Assembly: GCA_964633145.1 (NCBI GenBank) | Contig: CAZWFE010000004.1 | Span: 26,331-90,330 of the forward strand | Direction of reading: 5' to 3' | Source: CAJXSD01 sp964633145 | GTDB lineage: Bacteria > Pseudomonadota > Alphaproteobacteria > Rhodobacterales > Rhodobacteraceae | Length of the DNA: 64,000 bases | In this document: piece after piece, positions 44,880 to 53,219 of the stretch | How the letters are laid out: each line of letters starts with the position of its first letter | Numbering within the stretch: position 1 is the stretch's first letter | Position numbers and translations under genes: made by a program | Notes under the pieces: generated by a model | Databases searched by the model: none | Seen by the model: only the letters and a program-made list of their open reading frames with translations | What the model was told of the DNA's origin: nothing

Positions 44880-45974
44880 ATGACGGATCGTTCCATCACG
44901 ACACCGCCGCGGTTGCAGATCAAAAATCTGACCCGTGTGATCAACGGCGTTGAAATCGTAAACAACATTTCATTGGCCATTCAGCCGGGTCAGGTGACGT
45001 GCCTGTTGGGGCCGTCAGGGTGCGGCAAATCCACCACGCTGCGAATGATCGCCGGTGTCGATATGCAAGACAGCGGTGAAATCTGGGTCGATGGTCAATT
45101 GATCTGCGATACTGTATTTCGTGTGCCGCCCGAACGGCGCAGTATCGGGTTGATGTTTCAGGATTTCGCCCTGTTTCCCCATTTGTCGGTCGCGGAAAAT
45201 GTGGCCTTTGGCCTAAAGGGAACGCGCGATCAAAAACGCACCCGCGTCGAGGCGCTGTTGGACAAGGTGGGCCTGCGGCGTCTGATTGACCAATATCCCC
45301 ATTCACTGTCTGGTGGTGAACAACAGCGGGTGGCATTGGCCCGTGCCTTGGCCCCAAGTCCGCGCATCATGCTGATGGACGAACCGTTTTCCGGTCTGGA
45401 TAATCGCCTGCGCGACGGTATTCGCGATGAAACATTGGCCATTCTCAAGGCTGAGGATGCTGCCGTTTTGCTGGTCACCCACGAACCAGAAGAGGCGATG
45501 CGCATGGCAGATGAAATCGCGCTGATGCGGGCAGGGCGCATTGTGCAGCAGGGCGCGCCCTATAATATCTATAATGCACCGGTTGATCGCGCCGCAGTCG
45601 CATTTTTTTCCGATGTAAACGTGATCCAGTCGCAGGTGCATGGGGCCTTGGCGCAAACCCCCTTTGGGCAGTTTTTTGCACCAGGCTATCAAGACGGCAC
45701 GCAGGTGGATATTGTGTTTCGCCCGCAACATATCCGCATTGATTTTGATCGCGCGGGCCGCGGGCCCAATCCAACAAAATCACAAGGTGTTGCCGCCCGT
45801 GGTCTGGTTGAACGCGCACGTTTCATGGGCAGCGAAAGTTTGGTTGAATTTAGAATGGATTTTGATGGATCCGTGATTAAAGCAACGGTGCCAAATGTGT
45901 TTTTGCCCAAAACTGGACAGCCGCTGTGGCTGACGATTCCACGCGACCGATGTTTCGTGTTTCCATCGGTCTAG
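44880..45974 (+). CDS. ABC transporter ATP-binding protein (iron/spermidine-type, with TOBE domain)
   Basis: 364 residues. Walker A GPSGCGKST, Q-loop MFQDFALFPHLSV, signature LSGGEQQRVALARAL, Walker B IMLMDEPFSGLD, H-loop LLVTHEPEEAMRM, followed by a C-terminal TOBE-like beta domain with VDIVFRPQHIRI. This matches the Fe(III)/putrescine/thiamine importer ATPases (FbpC/PotA class). No permease or substrate-binding protein is next to it, so it is an orphan and must work with subunits encoded elsewhere. It overlaps the convergent hypothetical by 4 bases. Confidence 0.88.
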   Translation: MTDRSITTPPRLQIKNLTRVINGVEIVNNISLAIQPGQVTCLLGPSGCGKSTTLRMIAGVDMQDSGEIWVDGQLICDTVFRVPPERRSIGLMFQDFALFPHLSVAENVAFGLKGTRDQKRTRVEALLDKVGLRRLIDQYPHSLSGGEQQRVALARALAPSPRIMLMDEPFSGLDNRLRDGIRDETLAILKAEDAAVLLVTHEPEEAMRMADEIALMRAGRIVQQGAPYNIYNAPVDRAAVAFFSDVNVIQSQVHGALAQTPFGQFFAPGYQDGTQVDIVFRPQHIRIDFDRAGRGPNPTKSQGVAARGLVERARFMGSESLVEFRMDFDGSVIKATVPNVFLPKTGQPLWLTIPRDRCFVFPSV

Positions 45975-46420
45975 ATATCCTGCAGGCCAATTTCCGAAAT
46001 ACAGTTTTTATCGGTCATGTTAAACGGCACATATTCAATTGCGATTTTGGCTGGTGGTTGAACCACCCAAGATGCTGGAAAAATCAGGGGTTGGCGGCGA
46101 TTTGACGCTGATATGGCATTTATCTGTGAATTTATCAATTCACCGTTGTGATCGTAACCTGTCAATCTGATAAAAAGTGTGGCCGCATTTGTACCTGAGC
46201 CTACGTTGGGATATTTAAGCTTGACCCAAATGCGATCAAGGTCAGTTGGGCCGGATAAAACAAATTCCGCCTTCTTGGGGAATGAACATTCTTGGTCGGC
46301 GGGCTGTCCCCAATTTGCAATGGGATAAGGTTTGAAACCAGCTTTCGCATTGATATTATTGGGATCAGTGGCGCTGATCAAGGCAATTGAAATGCACGCG
46401 ATGAAAATCAGTTTTTGCAA
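45971..46420 (-). CDS. Secreted hypothetical protein with a TTG start
   Basis: 149 residues. The only start that fits is TTG at 46420, with AAAGG 8 bases upstream; the next ATG is well inside the protein. The N terminus QKLIFIACISIALISATDP is a Sec-type signal peptide. The mature part has two cysteines (QECSFPKKAEF and KNCISEIGLQ) and a beta-rich look. No recognised family. It converges on the ABC ATPase gene. Confidence 0.65.
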   Translation of the reverse strand: MQKLIFIACISIALISATDPNNINAKAGFKPYPIANWGQPADQECSFPKKAEFVLSGPTDLDRIWVKLKYPNVGSGTNAATLFIRLTGYDHNGELINSQINAISASNRRQPLIFPASWVVQPPAKIAIEYVPFNMTDKNCISEIGLQDI

Positions 46421-46454
46421 TTGGCTAACCTTTGATGAAATTTTGCAATTGGCT
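46413..46454. repeat. 14-bp direct repeat at the start of the secreted hypothetical gene
   Basis: TTTTGCAATTGGCT occurs at 46413-46426 and again at 46441-46454, spaced 28 bp start to start. The first copy covers the TTG start codon. The spacing is near three helical turns. The rest of the 46421-46734 gap shows no gene; it must hold the tat promoter, and CAGGAGAG gives the tatA ribosome site. Confidence 0.5.
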
Positions 46455-46734
46455 GTTTCCTACTTTCATATCACATAAAACGAATGCATTACGGAACATT
46501 TAACTAAAATTATCAAAATGAATTAAAATTTCGCCATGATTTGGGGCAGGTGATTGCGATGCGGTCTAACCCGATTGGATGGCCAATTTGCATCGGTTCA
46601 AAGTCGCCCAAATACGGCTTTTTTCACTTTTATCTTGGCAAAGGTGCATTATCGGCTTTAATCACGTGACGTAAATGAATAAATAGGTACCATAGCACAA
46701 AAGGGCGTGGGCCCGACACTACAGGAGAGTATGG

Positions 46735-46950
46735 ATGCTGAACAATATTGGTTTGCCCGGATTACTGTTAATTGCAGTTGTCGTGTTGGTTTTATTTGGC
46801 CGCGGAAAAATCAGTTCTTTGATGGGCGAAGTGGGCAAAGGCATAACTGCATTCAAAAAGGGTGTGAATGACGGCACCAAAGAATTAGAAGAAGACGCAT
46901 CAGAAATCGCAAAGGACGTCACACCATCATCGGACAAAGACAAGGTCTAA
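46735..46950 (+). CDS. tatA: Sec-independent protein translocase TatA
   Basis: 71 residues: a single N-terminal transmembrane helix (LPGLLLIAVVVLVLFGRGK) then an amphipathic helix starting ISSLMGEVGKGITAFKKG and an acidic tail. This is the pore-forming Tat component that moves folded proteins, such as cofactor enzymes, across the inner membrane. Ribosome site AGGAG lies just upstream. First gene of tatABC. Confidence 0.95.
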   Translation: MLNNIGLPGLLLIAVVVLVLFGRGKISSLMGEVGKGITAFKKGVNDGTKELEEDASEIAKDVTPSSDKDKV

Positions 46951-46953
46951 TCC

Positions 46954-47427
46954 ATGTTTGATATGGGGTGGTCGGAACTGTTGGTTATCGGCGTGGTCGC
47001 ATTGATTGTCGTCGGTCCCAAAGATTTGCCAATTCTGTTTCGACGCGTTGGTCAATTTGTTGGCAAAGCCAAGGGCATGGCACGCGAATTTAGCTCGGCT
47101 ATGAATCAGGCAGCTGATGAAACCGGAATGGCTGAGGTCAAAAAATCGCTGCAAGCTGCAACAAACCCGGTGCAAACGGGGTTGGACAGCGTAAAATCAG
47201 CAGCGACCGATTTTGCCAAATATGATCCCGAAAGCGAAACGGGGAAATTGGCGGCCGATCGCGAAGCAGCCCGAAAAAAAATTCATGACGCAACAGTTAA
47301 GCGGGCCGAGGAACGTCGTGCAGCTGAACAGGCCGCGGCACAGGCCGCCGCTGACGCCCAGGCCAAGTCCGAAACAGGTGACAGCGCGCCCGAACCGGAA
47401 ACACAGCCCGCTAAGGACACTAAATGA
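46954..47427 (+). CDS. tatB: Sec-independent protein translocase TatB
   Basis: 157 residues. The N terminus MFDMGWSELLVIGVVALIVVGPKDLPILFRRVGQFVGKAKG is the TatB signature with the conserved Glu and the GPKDLP hinge. A long charged, Ala-rich helical tail follows (RAEERRAAEQAAAQAAADAQAKSE). It docks Tat substrates with TatC. Three bases after tatA; ATGA overlap with tatC. Confidence 0.96.
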   Translation: MFDMGWSELLVIGVVALIVVGPKDLPILFRRVGQFVGKAKGMAREFSSAMNQAADETGMAEVKKSLQAATNPVQTGLDSVKSAATDFAKYDPESETGKLAADREAARKKIHDATVKRAEERRAAEQAAAQAAADAQAKSETGDSAPEPETQPAKDTK

Positions 47428-48305
47428 CAACGGACAATTTAGACGAATCGTCTGCGCCTTTGATCGAACATCTGGCTGAATTGCGCCAGCGTTTGATTTA
47501 TTCTGCCTCGGCTTTTATCGTGGGCATGGTGATTTGTTTCACTGTTTGGAATCCGATTTTTGATTTCCTGACACACCCCTTGTGCTCTGCCATGGCGTTG
47601 AAAGGACATTCTGACTGCGGTCTGATTTTGATCAAACTGCAAGAAGGTTTCTTTGTCGCGATTTCGATTTCGTTGCTTGGCGGTTTGGTGCTGTCATTCC
47701 CGTTTATTGCATTCCAGATGTGGCGCTTTGTGGCGCCGGGTTTGTACAAATCAGAAAAGGGCGCATTTCTACCCTTCTTGATTGCGTCGCCTTTCATGTT
47801 TTTTCTGGGCGCCTCGTTTGCCTATTATGTTGTCACGCCGCTGGCCTTCGACTTCTTCTTGGGATTCCAGCAAGCCGGATCAGTATTGGGCGAAGGTGCA
47901 ACAGGCGAAAATGCAGTTGCGGGTATTGCGTTTCAGGGCTCGGCCCAAGAATACCTAAGTTTGACGATCAAATTCATCGTAGCCTTTGGCCTATGTTTTC
48001 AGTTGCCTGTATTGCTGACACTACTTGGCAAAGCAGGGTTGGTCAGTGCCGAAGGTTTGGGCAATGTGCGCAAATATGCAGTTGTTGCGATTTTGGTGTT
48101 GGCCGCGCTGGTGACACCGCCTGATGTGATTACCCAAGCGATCTTGTTTGTCGTGGTCTATGGGCTTTATGAAATTTCTATTTTCCTGGTCGCACGTGTC
48201 GAAACCAAGCGTGAACAGCGGTTGCGTGAAGAAGGCCTGTACGACGAAGAAGAAGAATTTGATGATCCGTTGATGAAAGAGTTCGACGAGGACAAAGATG
48301 ACTGA
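47424..48305 (+). CDS. tatC: Sec-independent protein translocase TatC
   Basis: 293 residues, six transmembrane helices. Opens with APLIEHLAELRQRLIYSASAF, the conserved signal-recognition motif, then FPFIAFQMWRFVAPGLYKSEK and FLPFLIASPFMFFLGASFAYYVVTPLAFDFF. The C-terminal cytoplasmic tail is strongly acidic (EEEEFDDPLMKEFDEDKDD). Overlaps the DUF815 gene by 8 bases. Confidence 0.97.
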   Translation: MTTDNLDESSAPLIEHLAELRQRLIYSASAFIVGMVICFTVWNPIFDFLTHPLCSAMALKGHSDCGLILIKLQEGFFVAISISLLGGLVLSFPFIAFQMWRFVAPGLYKSEKGAFLPFLIASPFMFFLGASFAYYVVTPLAFDFFLGFQQAGSVLGEGATGENAVAGIAFQGSAQEYLSLTIKFIVAFGLCFQLPVLLTLLGKAGLVSAEGLGNVRKYAVVAILVLAALVTPPDVITQAILFVVVYGLYEISIFLVARVETKREQRLREEGLYDEEEEFDDPLMKEFDEDKDD

Positions 48306-49140
48306 TCACCGCGATTTGTCGCGAATTGCAGACGCGCTAGAGCGGATGTCGCCCGTGCCGGCGCCTGCACCGGACTTTGATAGCGCAGATGCATTCGTAT
48401 GGCATACCGCGCCAGATCGATTGGTCCCCGTGCATCAGGTATCGCGTGTCGAACTGGCGTTACTGGTTGGTGTGAACCGTTCACGCGATACATTGTTGGC
48501 CAATACGCTGCAGTTTGCAAAAGGATTTGCCGCAAATAATGCGCTCTTATGGGGTGCAAGGGGGATGGGTAAATCATCGTTGGTCAAAGCAATCCATGGA
48601 CATATTGTGTCACAGGGATTGCCATTGAAAATCGTTGAATTACAGCGCGAAGACCTGCCAAGCGTTACCCGTTTGATGGATCATCTGCGCGCGGCACCCT
48701 ATCGGTTTTTACTGTTTTGTGACGATCTAAGCTTTAGTCACGATGACCAGCATTATAAATCCCTAAAGGCGATTTTAGATGGCGGAATAGAAGGCCGACC
48801 AGAAAATGTGTTGCTGTATGCAACATCGAACCGTCGTCACTTGATGCCGCGCGATATGATCGAAAACGAACGCTCTAGCGCAATTAATCCCGCAGAAGCG
48901 GTCGAAGAAAAAGTTTCGTTGTCGGATCGCTTTGGCCTGTGGCTGGGGTTCCATCCCTGTTCGCAGGATGATTACCTAACCATGATTTATGGATATTGTG
49001 ACGCCTATGGAATTGACGTAGATCGCGACACGATCCGGGCTGAGGCAATAGAATGGACCGCGACCCGGGGATCACGGTCTGGTCGTGTGGCTTGGCAGTA
49101 TTTTACAGATCTTGCTGGGCGCCAAGGGGTGCGTGTGTAA
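48298..49140 (+). CDS. DUF815-family P-loop ATPase
   Basis: 280 residues. Walker A WGARGMGKSSLVKAIHG, Walker B region FLLFCDDLSFSHDD, then LLYATSNRRHLMPRDMIEN and SLSDRFGLWLGFHPCSQDDYL, which identify the DUF815 AAA-type ATPase family. It is co-translated with tatC. Function unknown; co-occurrence with tat in roseobacters suggests a link to envelope processes, but that is inference. Confidence 0.88.
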   Translation: MTDHRDLSRIADALERMSPVPAPAPDFDSADAFVWHTAPDRLVPVHQVSRVELALLVGVNRSRDTLLANTLQFAKGFAANNALLWGARGMGKSSLVKAIHGHIVSQGLPLKIVELQREDLPSVTRLMDHLRAAPYRFLLFCDDLSFSHDDQHYKSLKAILDGGIEGRPENVLLYATSNRRHLMPRDMIENERSSAINPAEAVEEKVSLSDRFGLWLGFHPCSQDDYLTMIYGYCDAYGIDVDRDTIRAEAIEWTATRGSRSGRVAWQYFTDLAGRQGVRV

Positions 49141-49158
49141 CGCCCCCCCAACTTTATT
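49126..49158 (+). terminator. Weak terminator candidate after the tat operon
   Basis: GGGG-T-GCGT (49126-49134) pairs with ACGCCCCC (49140-49147) with one bulged base across the DUF815 stop, followed by CAACTTTATTT. The T-run is broken, so strength is uncertain. Confidence 0.35.
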
Positions 49159-50350
49159 TCGCCAGATATTGCATCGGATCGACGCTTTCAAATCCTTTGC
49201 GCACTTCGAAATGTACATAGGTTGGATTTCCATCGCGGACCTTACCCAACACAGCACCGCGTTTTACGGTTGCACCTTTCGATACGGCGATATTCCCCAC
49301 ATTGGCATATACCGTCAGCAGGTTATCTGCATGTTTGACGACAATGATTGGAACCTGGTTTGCATCCGCAGTAATGGCCGCAACGGTTCCCGCCTCAGCG
49401 GCAACAACGGATGTGCCTGCAGGGGCTGAAATGTCAATGCCGTCTGTTTTCCCCTTGACGTATTCGCGAATAATTTTCCCTTTGACCGGATATGCAAAAC
49501 GTCCCCCAGATGGGGTGGCAACTGGCTTTGGCGCGGTTTGCGCAGGCTGTGCTGCGGGTGTCGGGACCGGCGTCACTGCCGCGGGCAGGGGGGTGCTGGC
49601 GCTTGGCGGGACAGGGGTCACACTGCCTGCACCGGGTGCGCTGATGGGCTCTTGTGGTGCCGGTTTCGGGGCTGACTGTCCCTTTGCCAAAGGAACCAAC
49701 AGGACTTGGCCTTCGCGAATTGTGAAGTTTGCGTCCAAACTGTTCCATTCGGCCAACGACCGAACCGATACATTGTACAGCCGCGAAATGGTAAAGGCAG
49801 ATTCCCCACGGACCACTTTGTGGCGGATGGGTTCAATTTTTGGATCCGATGGCCCTGTTTTTTGTGGCGCCGCTGTCGGGGTTTGCGGCGCTTGTTCAAT
49901 CGCTGTTTGCGCCAAGCTGGTCACGTCAATTGTGCCGTTGTTTGCTGCGCCCGATGTGGGGGCTGTGTCTGGATCAACAGATTGTGCGGCCCCGCCGGCA
50001 ACAGGTTTTGGCAGGGCAACAATTGCCCCATCGCGCAGTTTTTCATCAATCTTTAACCCGTTATATTCGGCCAATTCCGCCGGGTTTTGGTTTAGGCGGC
50101 TTGCGATTGACCCTACGGTTTCACCGCGTTTTGCGACGACAACCTGATAGGTTGGATATGAAATGACCCCACGACTGTCTGGCTGGGGCCGATTTTTCAA
50201 CGCTTGGTTCACCGCCTCAGATGTGTCGAATTTATTATTTCGGAAATCCAAATCGAAATCATTTAATGATCCCAGTTGGCACCCAGATAGAATGATTGCA
50301 GTCAAACTGACTGCAGAAAAACGGGTGAATTTTTGCAAAGTTACTGCCAT
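49154..50350 (-). CDS. nlpD: NlpD-type lipoprotein: two LysM domains and a degenerate M23 (LytM) domain
   Basis: 398 residues. Signal with lipobox ILSGC at about residue 24, LysM 1 (about 67-113, VVAKRGETVGSIASRL), a Pro/Ala linker, LysM 2 (about 174-220, KVVRGESAFTISRLYNVSVRSLAEWN), another Pro-rich linker and a C-terminal LytM domain. The metal motif HxxxD of active M23 peptidases is altered (DGIDISAP without the leading His), while YVHFEVRKG is kept. That is the pattern of NlpD/EnvC activators, which switch on amidases instead of cutting peptidoglycan. AGGAGC lies 7 bases before the ATG. Located upstream of pcm and surE in the usual order. Confidence 0.9.
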   Translation of the reverse strand: MAVTLQKFTRFSAVSLTAIILSGCQLGSLNDFDLDFRNNKFDTSEAVNQALKNRPQPDSRGVISYPTYQVVVAKRGETVGSIASRLNQNPAELAEYNGLKIDEKLRDGAIVALPKPVAGGAAQSVDPDTAPTSGAANNGTIDVTSLAQTAIEQAPQTPTAAPQKTGPSDPKIEPIRHKVVRGESAFTISRLYNVSVRSLAEWNSLDANFTIREGQVLLVPLAKGQSAPKPAPQEPISAPGAGSVTPVPPSASTPLPAAVTPVPTPAAQPAQTAPKPVATPSGGRFAYPVKGKIIREYVKGKTDGIDISAPAGTSVVAAEAGTVAAITADANQVPIIVVKHADNLLTVYANVGNIAVSKGATVKRGAVLGKVRDGNPTYVHFEVRKGFESVDPMQYLAK

Positions 50351-50394
50351 CTCAAATGCTCCTAGGGTCTTGGAATTGACCTTTTTGGGGTATA

Positions 50395-51039
50395 TTAGCG
50401 TTCTTTTTCTAATCCTTCAACGAGCGGGACAAAACGAACCGACCTAAGTTCGTCATAGTCAAAGCCCGCATCCGTGCGCGTGACGCGGATCAGGTGTTGT
50501 ACGTGGTCGGATTGTCCGACTGGGATCACCATAATCCCCCCTGGTTTTAGCTGTGATAACAATGTGCTAGGGGGGTCTTCGGCGGCTGCGGTGACGATAA
50601 TACGATCAAAGGGTGCCTGATCGGGCAACCCATGGCACCCATCCGCCAAAATCGGCGTAATATTGCTAAGGTTCAGTTTTTGAAATGTCTTAGCCGCTTG
50701 CCTGACCAAGGGGCGGTGGCGTTCGACCGTATAGACGCGCCGCGCCAGCTGGCTGAGGATGGCTGCCTGATATCCTGATCCAGTGCCCACCTCTAATACT
50801 TTGTCACGGGGGCTGATTTTTAACGCTTGCGTCATTAACCCCACGACCGATGGTTGGCTGATTGTTTGCCCGCAGGCAATCGGCAGGGGCACATCGTCAT
50901 AGGCGCGCGCTGCAAAGACACCAGTTACAAATTGGCCGCGATCAATGCGTTCCATGGCTGTCAAAACATGGGTGTCTGTTACACCTTTGGACCGGATGCC
51001 AAAGATGAACTGCATTTTGCGTTCAGCGTCTTGTGTCAT
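50395..51039 (-). CDS. pcm: Protein-L-isoaspartate O-methyltransferase
   Basis: 214 residues, SAM-dependent repair of isoaspartyl residues in aged proteins. Motifs: AMERIDRGQFV, DVPLPIACGQTISQPSVVGLMTQAL, the SAM loop VLEVGTGSGYQAAIL and RIIVTAAAED. Overlaps surE by 4 bases. Standard length for the family. Confidence 0.96.
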   Translation of the reverse strand: MTQDAERKMQFIFGIRSKGVTDTHVLTAMERIDRGQFVTGVFAARAYDDVPLPIACGQTISQPSVVGLMTQALKISPRDKVLEVGTGSGYQAAILSQLARRVYTVERHRPLVRQAAKTFQKLNLSNITPILADGCHGLPDQAPFDRIIVTAAAEDPPSTLLSQLKPGGIMVIPVGQSDHVQHLIRVTRTDAGFDYDELRSVRFVPLVEGLEKER

Positions 51040-51818
51040 GTGTCCGTTCTAAGATGATCTAGGGCGTCATAGGCTGTCATATCGGCACGCAGTGGGGTAA
51101 CGGAAATATAGCCTTCTAAATTTGATTGCACATCTGTGTCGGGTGCCGCAGGGACATGCTGGTCGCCCCCTTGGATGAACAGAAATTCACGGCCCGACGC
51201 AGTTTTATGCGGTTGGGCTGAAAAATTGGATCCCTGCCTGCGCCCTTGGCGCACAACGCGTCGGCCCAACACTTGGTCCGCAGCAACCGGGGGGAAGTTG
51301 ATGTTATAGAACAGGCGATAATCGTCGCGTTCCGGTGGCTGCGCGCTTAGGATGGATCGCACAACATTGGCCCCATGAATGATACTGGCGCCAAAGGGAT
51401 CGTCCAGTTTTGCATTTTTTGGACCGAAATATTGCGACAGGGCAAAGGATGGAACACCTTGCAATGCCCCCTCCATCGCGGCGCCGATGGTTCCTGAATA
51501 CAGCACATTTTCAGCCGAATTATTGCCGCGATTTACACCGGACAAAATCAGATCAGGTTTTTGATCGGCCATAACGTGATACAGGCCCGCCAAGACACAG
51601 TCGGCCGGATTTCCTTCGATCGCGTAACGACGATCAGACAGTTTGGTAATCAACATTGGGTTTGTATAGCTGATGCAATGCCCAACGCCGGATCGTTCCT
51701 GCGCGGGGGCGATTGTCCAAACCTCGCCTGTGGGGCCCGCCAGTTCATGGGCGATGGCGGTCATTGCGATCAGGCCTGGTGCATTTATTCCATCATCATT
51801 GGTAATCAAAATGCGCAT
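51036..51818 (-). CDS. surE: 5'-nucleotidase SurE
   Basis: 260 residues, metal-dependent nucleoside monophosphatase. Begins MRILITNDDGINAPGL with the DD metal ligands; SGVNRGNNSAENVLYSGTIGAAMEG and NINFPPV are diagnostic. Groups with pcm and nlpD as in most proteobacteria. In many alphaproteobacteria serS lies between tatC and surE; it is absent here. Confidence 0.97.
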   Translation of the reverse strand: MRILITNDDGINAPGLIAMTAIAHELAGPTGEVWTIAPAQERSGVGHCISYTNPMLITKLSDRRYAIEGNPADCVLAGLYHVMADQKPDLILSGVNRGNNSAENVLYSGTIGAAMEGALQGVPSFALSQYFGPKNAKLDDPFGASIIHGANVVRSILSAQPPERDDYRLFYNINFPPVAADQVLGRRVVRQGRRQGSNFSAQPHKTASGREFLFIQGGDQHVPAAPDTDVQSNLEGYISVTPLRADMTAYDALDHLRTDT

Positions 51819-51893
51819 ATTGTACCCCTGTGCTAACCTGTGCCTGTTTCTGACATAGATTAGGGCACAGCGCGCTGCAAGCCCTGCGCGAAA

Positions 51894-52538
51894 TCAAAGA
51901 TTAAGTGTTGCCAAAAGGCGTGCTGCCTCAGCCATTGGGTCAGCCAATTCATCGCGGTTTTCACCTGGATAAAACCGTGCCCGAACGGCCGTTGGCATAG
52001 GGGCGGGGTTTAACACGCGGACCATGGGCCCAGTGTTTGCCGTTTCTGCTGCCCAGCTGTTGACCAACGACATTTGGGCGGCCTTGGTCGCGCCATATGC
52101 CCCAAAGAATTTTTCACCTGTGTGGACGTCGTCAAAAAACACGGCCTGCCCAGCGTCGCCCAACAAGGGGGCCACATATGTAATCAAGGTGGCCGTCGCT
52201 GTCACGTTCAGGTCAACGGATTTTCCGAAATCCTTCATATCCAGTGTCGATGTCAGCATCAAAGGGGCTGCGTGGATTGCGGTGTGAACCCACAGATCAA
52301 TTTTTCCCCAGCGATCATAAATTGACCGACACAAATGCGCCATAGCATCGGCGTTTGTTATATCCATGGGGGCCAAGGTGGCCTGACCTGATTTGGCCTT
52401 GATCCGATCATCCAATTCCTCAAGCGCGCCTGTTGTGCGCGCGACAGCAATAACATGATAGTCCGGCGCCAGTTCTGTGGCGATTGCAGCACCCAATCCG
52501 CGGGATGCACCTGTAATAAGAGCAAGTTTTTCAGTCAT
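51894..52538 (-). CDS. SDR-family oxidoreductase
   Basis: 214 residues. Cofactor motif ITGASRGLGAAIA and active-site Tyr/Lys in FGAYGATKAAQMSL are present; the Ser of the catalytic triad is not obvious in the AVFFDDVHTGEK stretch. Short SDR proteins like this lie next to purF in several roseobacters, as I recall. Substrate unknown. Confidence 0.85.
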   Translation of the reverse strand: MTEKLALITGASRGLGAAIATELAPDYHVIAVARTTGALEELDDRIKAKSGQATLAPMDITNADAMAHLCRSIYDRWGKIDLWVHTAIHAAPLMLTSTLDMKDFGKSVDLNVTATATLITYVAPLLGDAGQAVFFDDVHTGEKFFGAYGATKAAQMSLVNSWAAETANTGPMVRVLNPAPMPTAVRARFYPGENRDELADPMAEAARLLATLNL

Positions 52539-52574
52539 ACCCGTCTGTTGATCGTTTTTCCGCGCAAGGTCAAG

Positions 52575-53219
52575 TTATTTTGCGCAAGCCGCGTCGGGCA
52601 ACGGAAATTTATGCCCATAGCCCGCCAAAAATGCCAACAGTTGATCGAAATCGAACCCGTCAATTTGTGCGATGTACAATGGGTCCTCTTCCAATGCGGC
52701 ATGGGTTATGGGGCGTTGGAAATTATCCCTAGGCTGCATCACGCAGGGATGATCTGTTCCAAATCCGGGGATTACATTGGCAAGGGTGCCAAACAATAAC
52801 GGCATACTGCCCTGGGTTCCCAGCGGCATGGTGGTCAGATAGGTGCCAAAGGTTTTGTCATCGACACGGACCCAAATCCCCAAAATGACCGGATCGGCAC
52901 ATCCGACCAGCGGAATGATCATGACACTGCGAATAAAATGTTTGTCGCCTATGCGACATAGATCATGGGTTAAAATATCCCCTTGTACAGCATCCAAAAT
53001 CGCGCTGTTGTCCTGCGCTATGGCGCTGCCTCGCCATTCCTCAGGCGCGGTATAGGCAAGGCTAAGCAGCGATTGCAGAGATGTATCGCAACAACGACAC
53101 AACGTGTCTGCCGCGTGTATCAGCGCCCATCTGCCGTCGATAGGTGGGGTTTCGTGGAATACGCCGGCGTGTTGATCAGATCTGGGTTGGGTTTTGGAAA
53201 CAGGTGAAAACCATTTCAT
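52575..53219 (-). CDS. DUF2199-like protein
   Basis: 214 residues. The segment CRCCDTSLQSLLSLAYTAPEEWRG followed by DILTHDLCRIGDKHFIRSVMIIPLVG and LGIWVRVDDKTFG resembles DUF2199, with a putative metal-binding CxxC at the start. No signal peptide. Overlaps purF by 4 bases on the same strand. Function unknown. Confidence 0.75.
   Translation of the reverse strand: MKWFSPVSKTQPRSDQHAGVFHETPPIDGRWALIHAADTLCRCCDTSLQSLLSLAYTAPEEWRGSAIAQDNSAILDAVQGDILTHDLCRIGDKHFIRSVMIIPLVGCADPVILGIWVRVDDKTFGTYLTTMPLGTQGSMPLLFGTLANVIPGFGTDHPCVMQPRDNFQRPITHAALEEDPLYIAQIDGFDFDQLLAFLAGYGHKFPLPDAACAK

Noticed and set aside
46662..46669. TCACGTGA palindrome upstream of tatA
   Set aside because: An 8-bp palindrome is expected by chance at this length of sequence and there is no symmetry beyond it.
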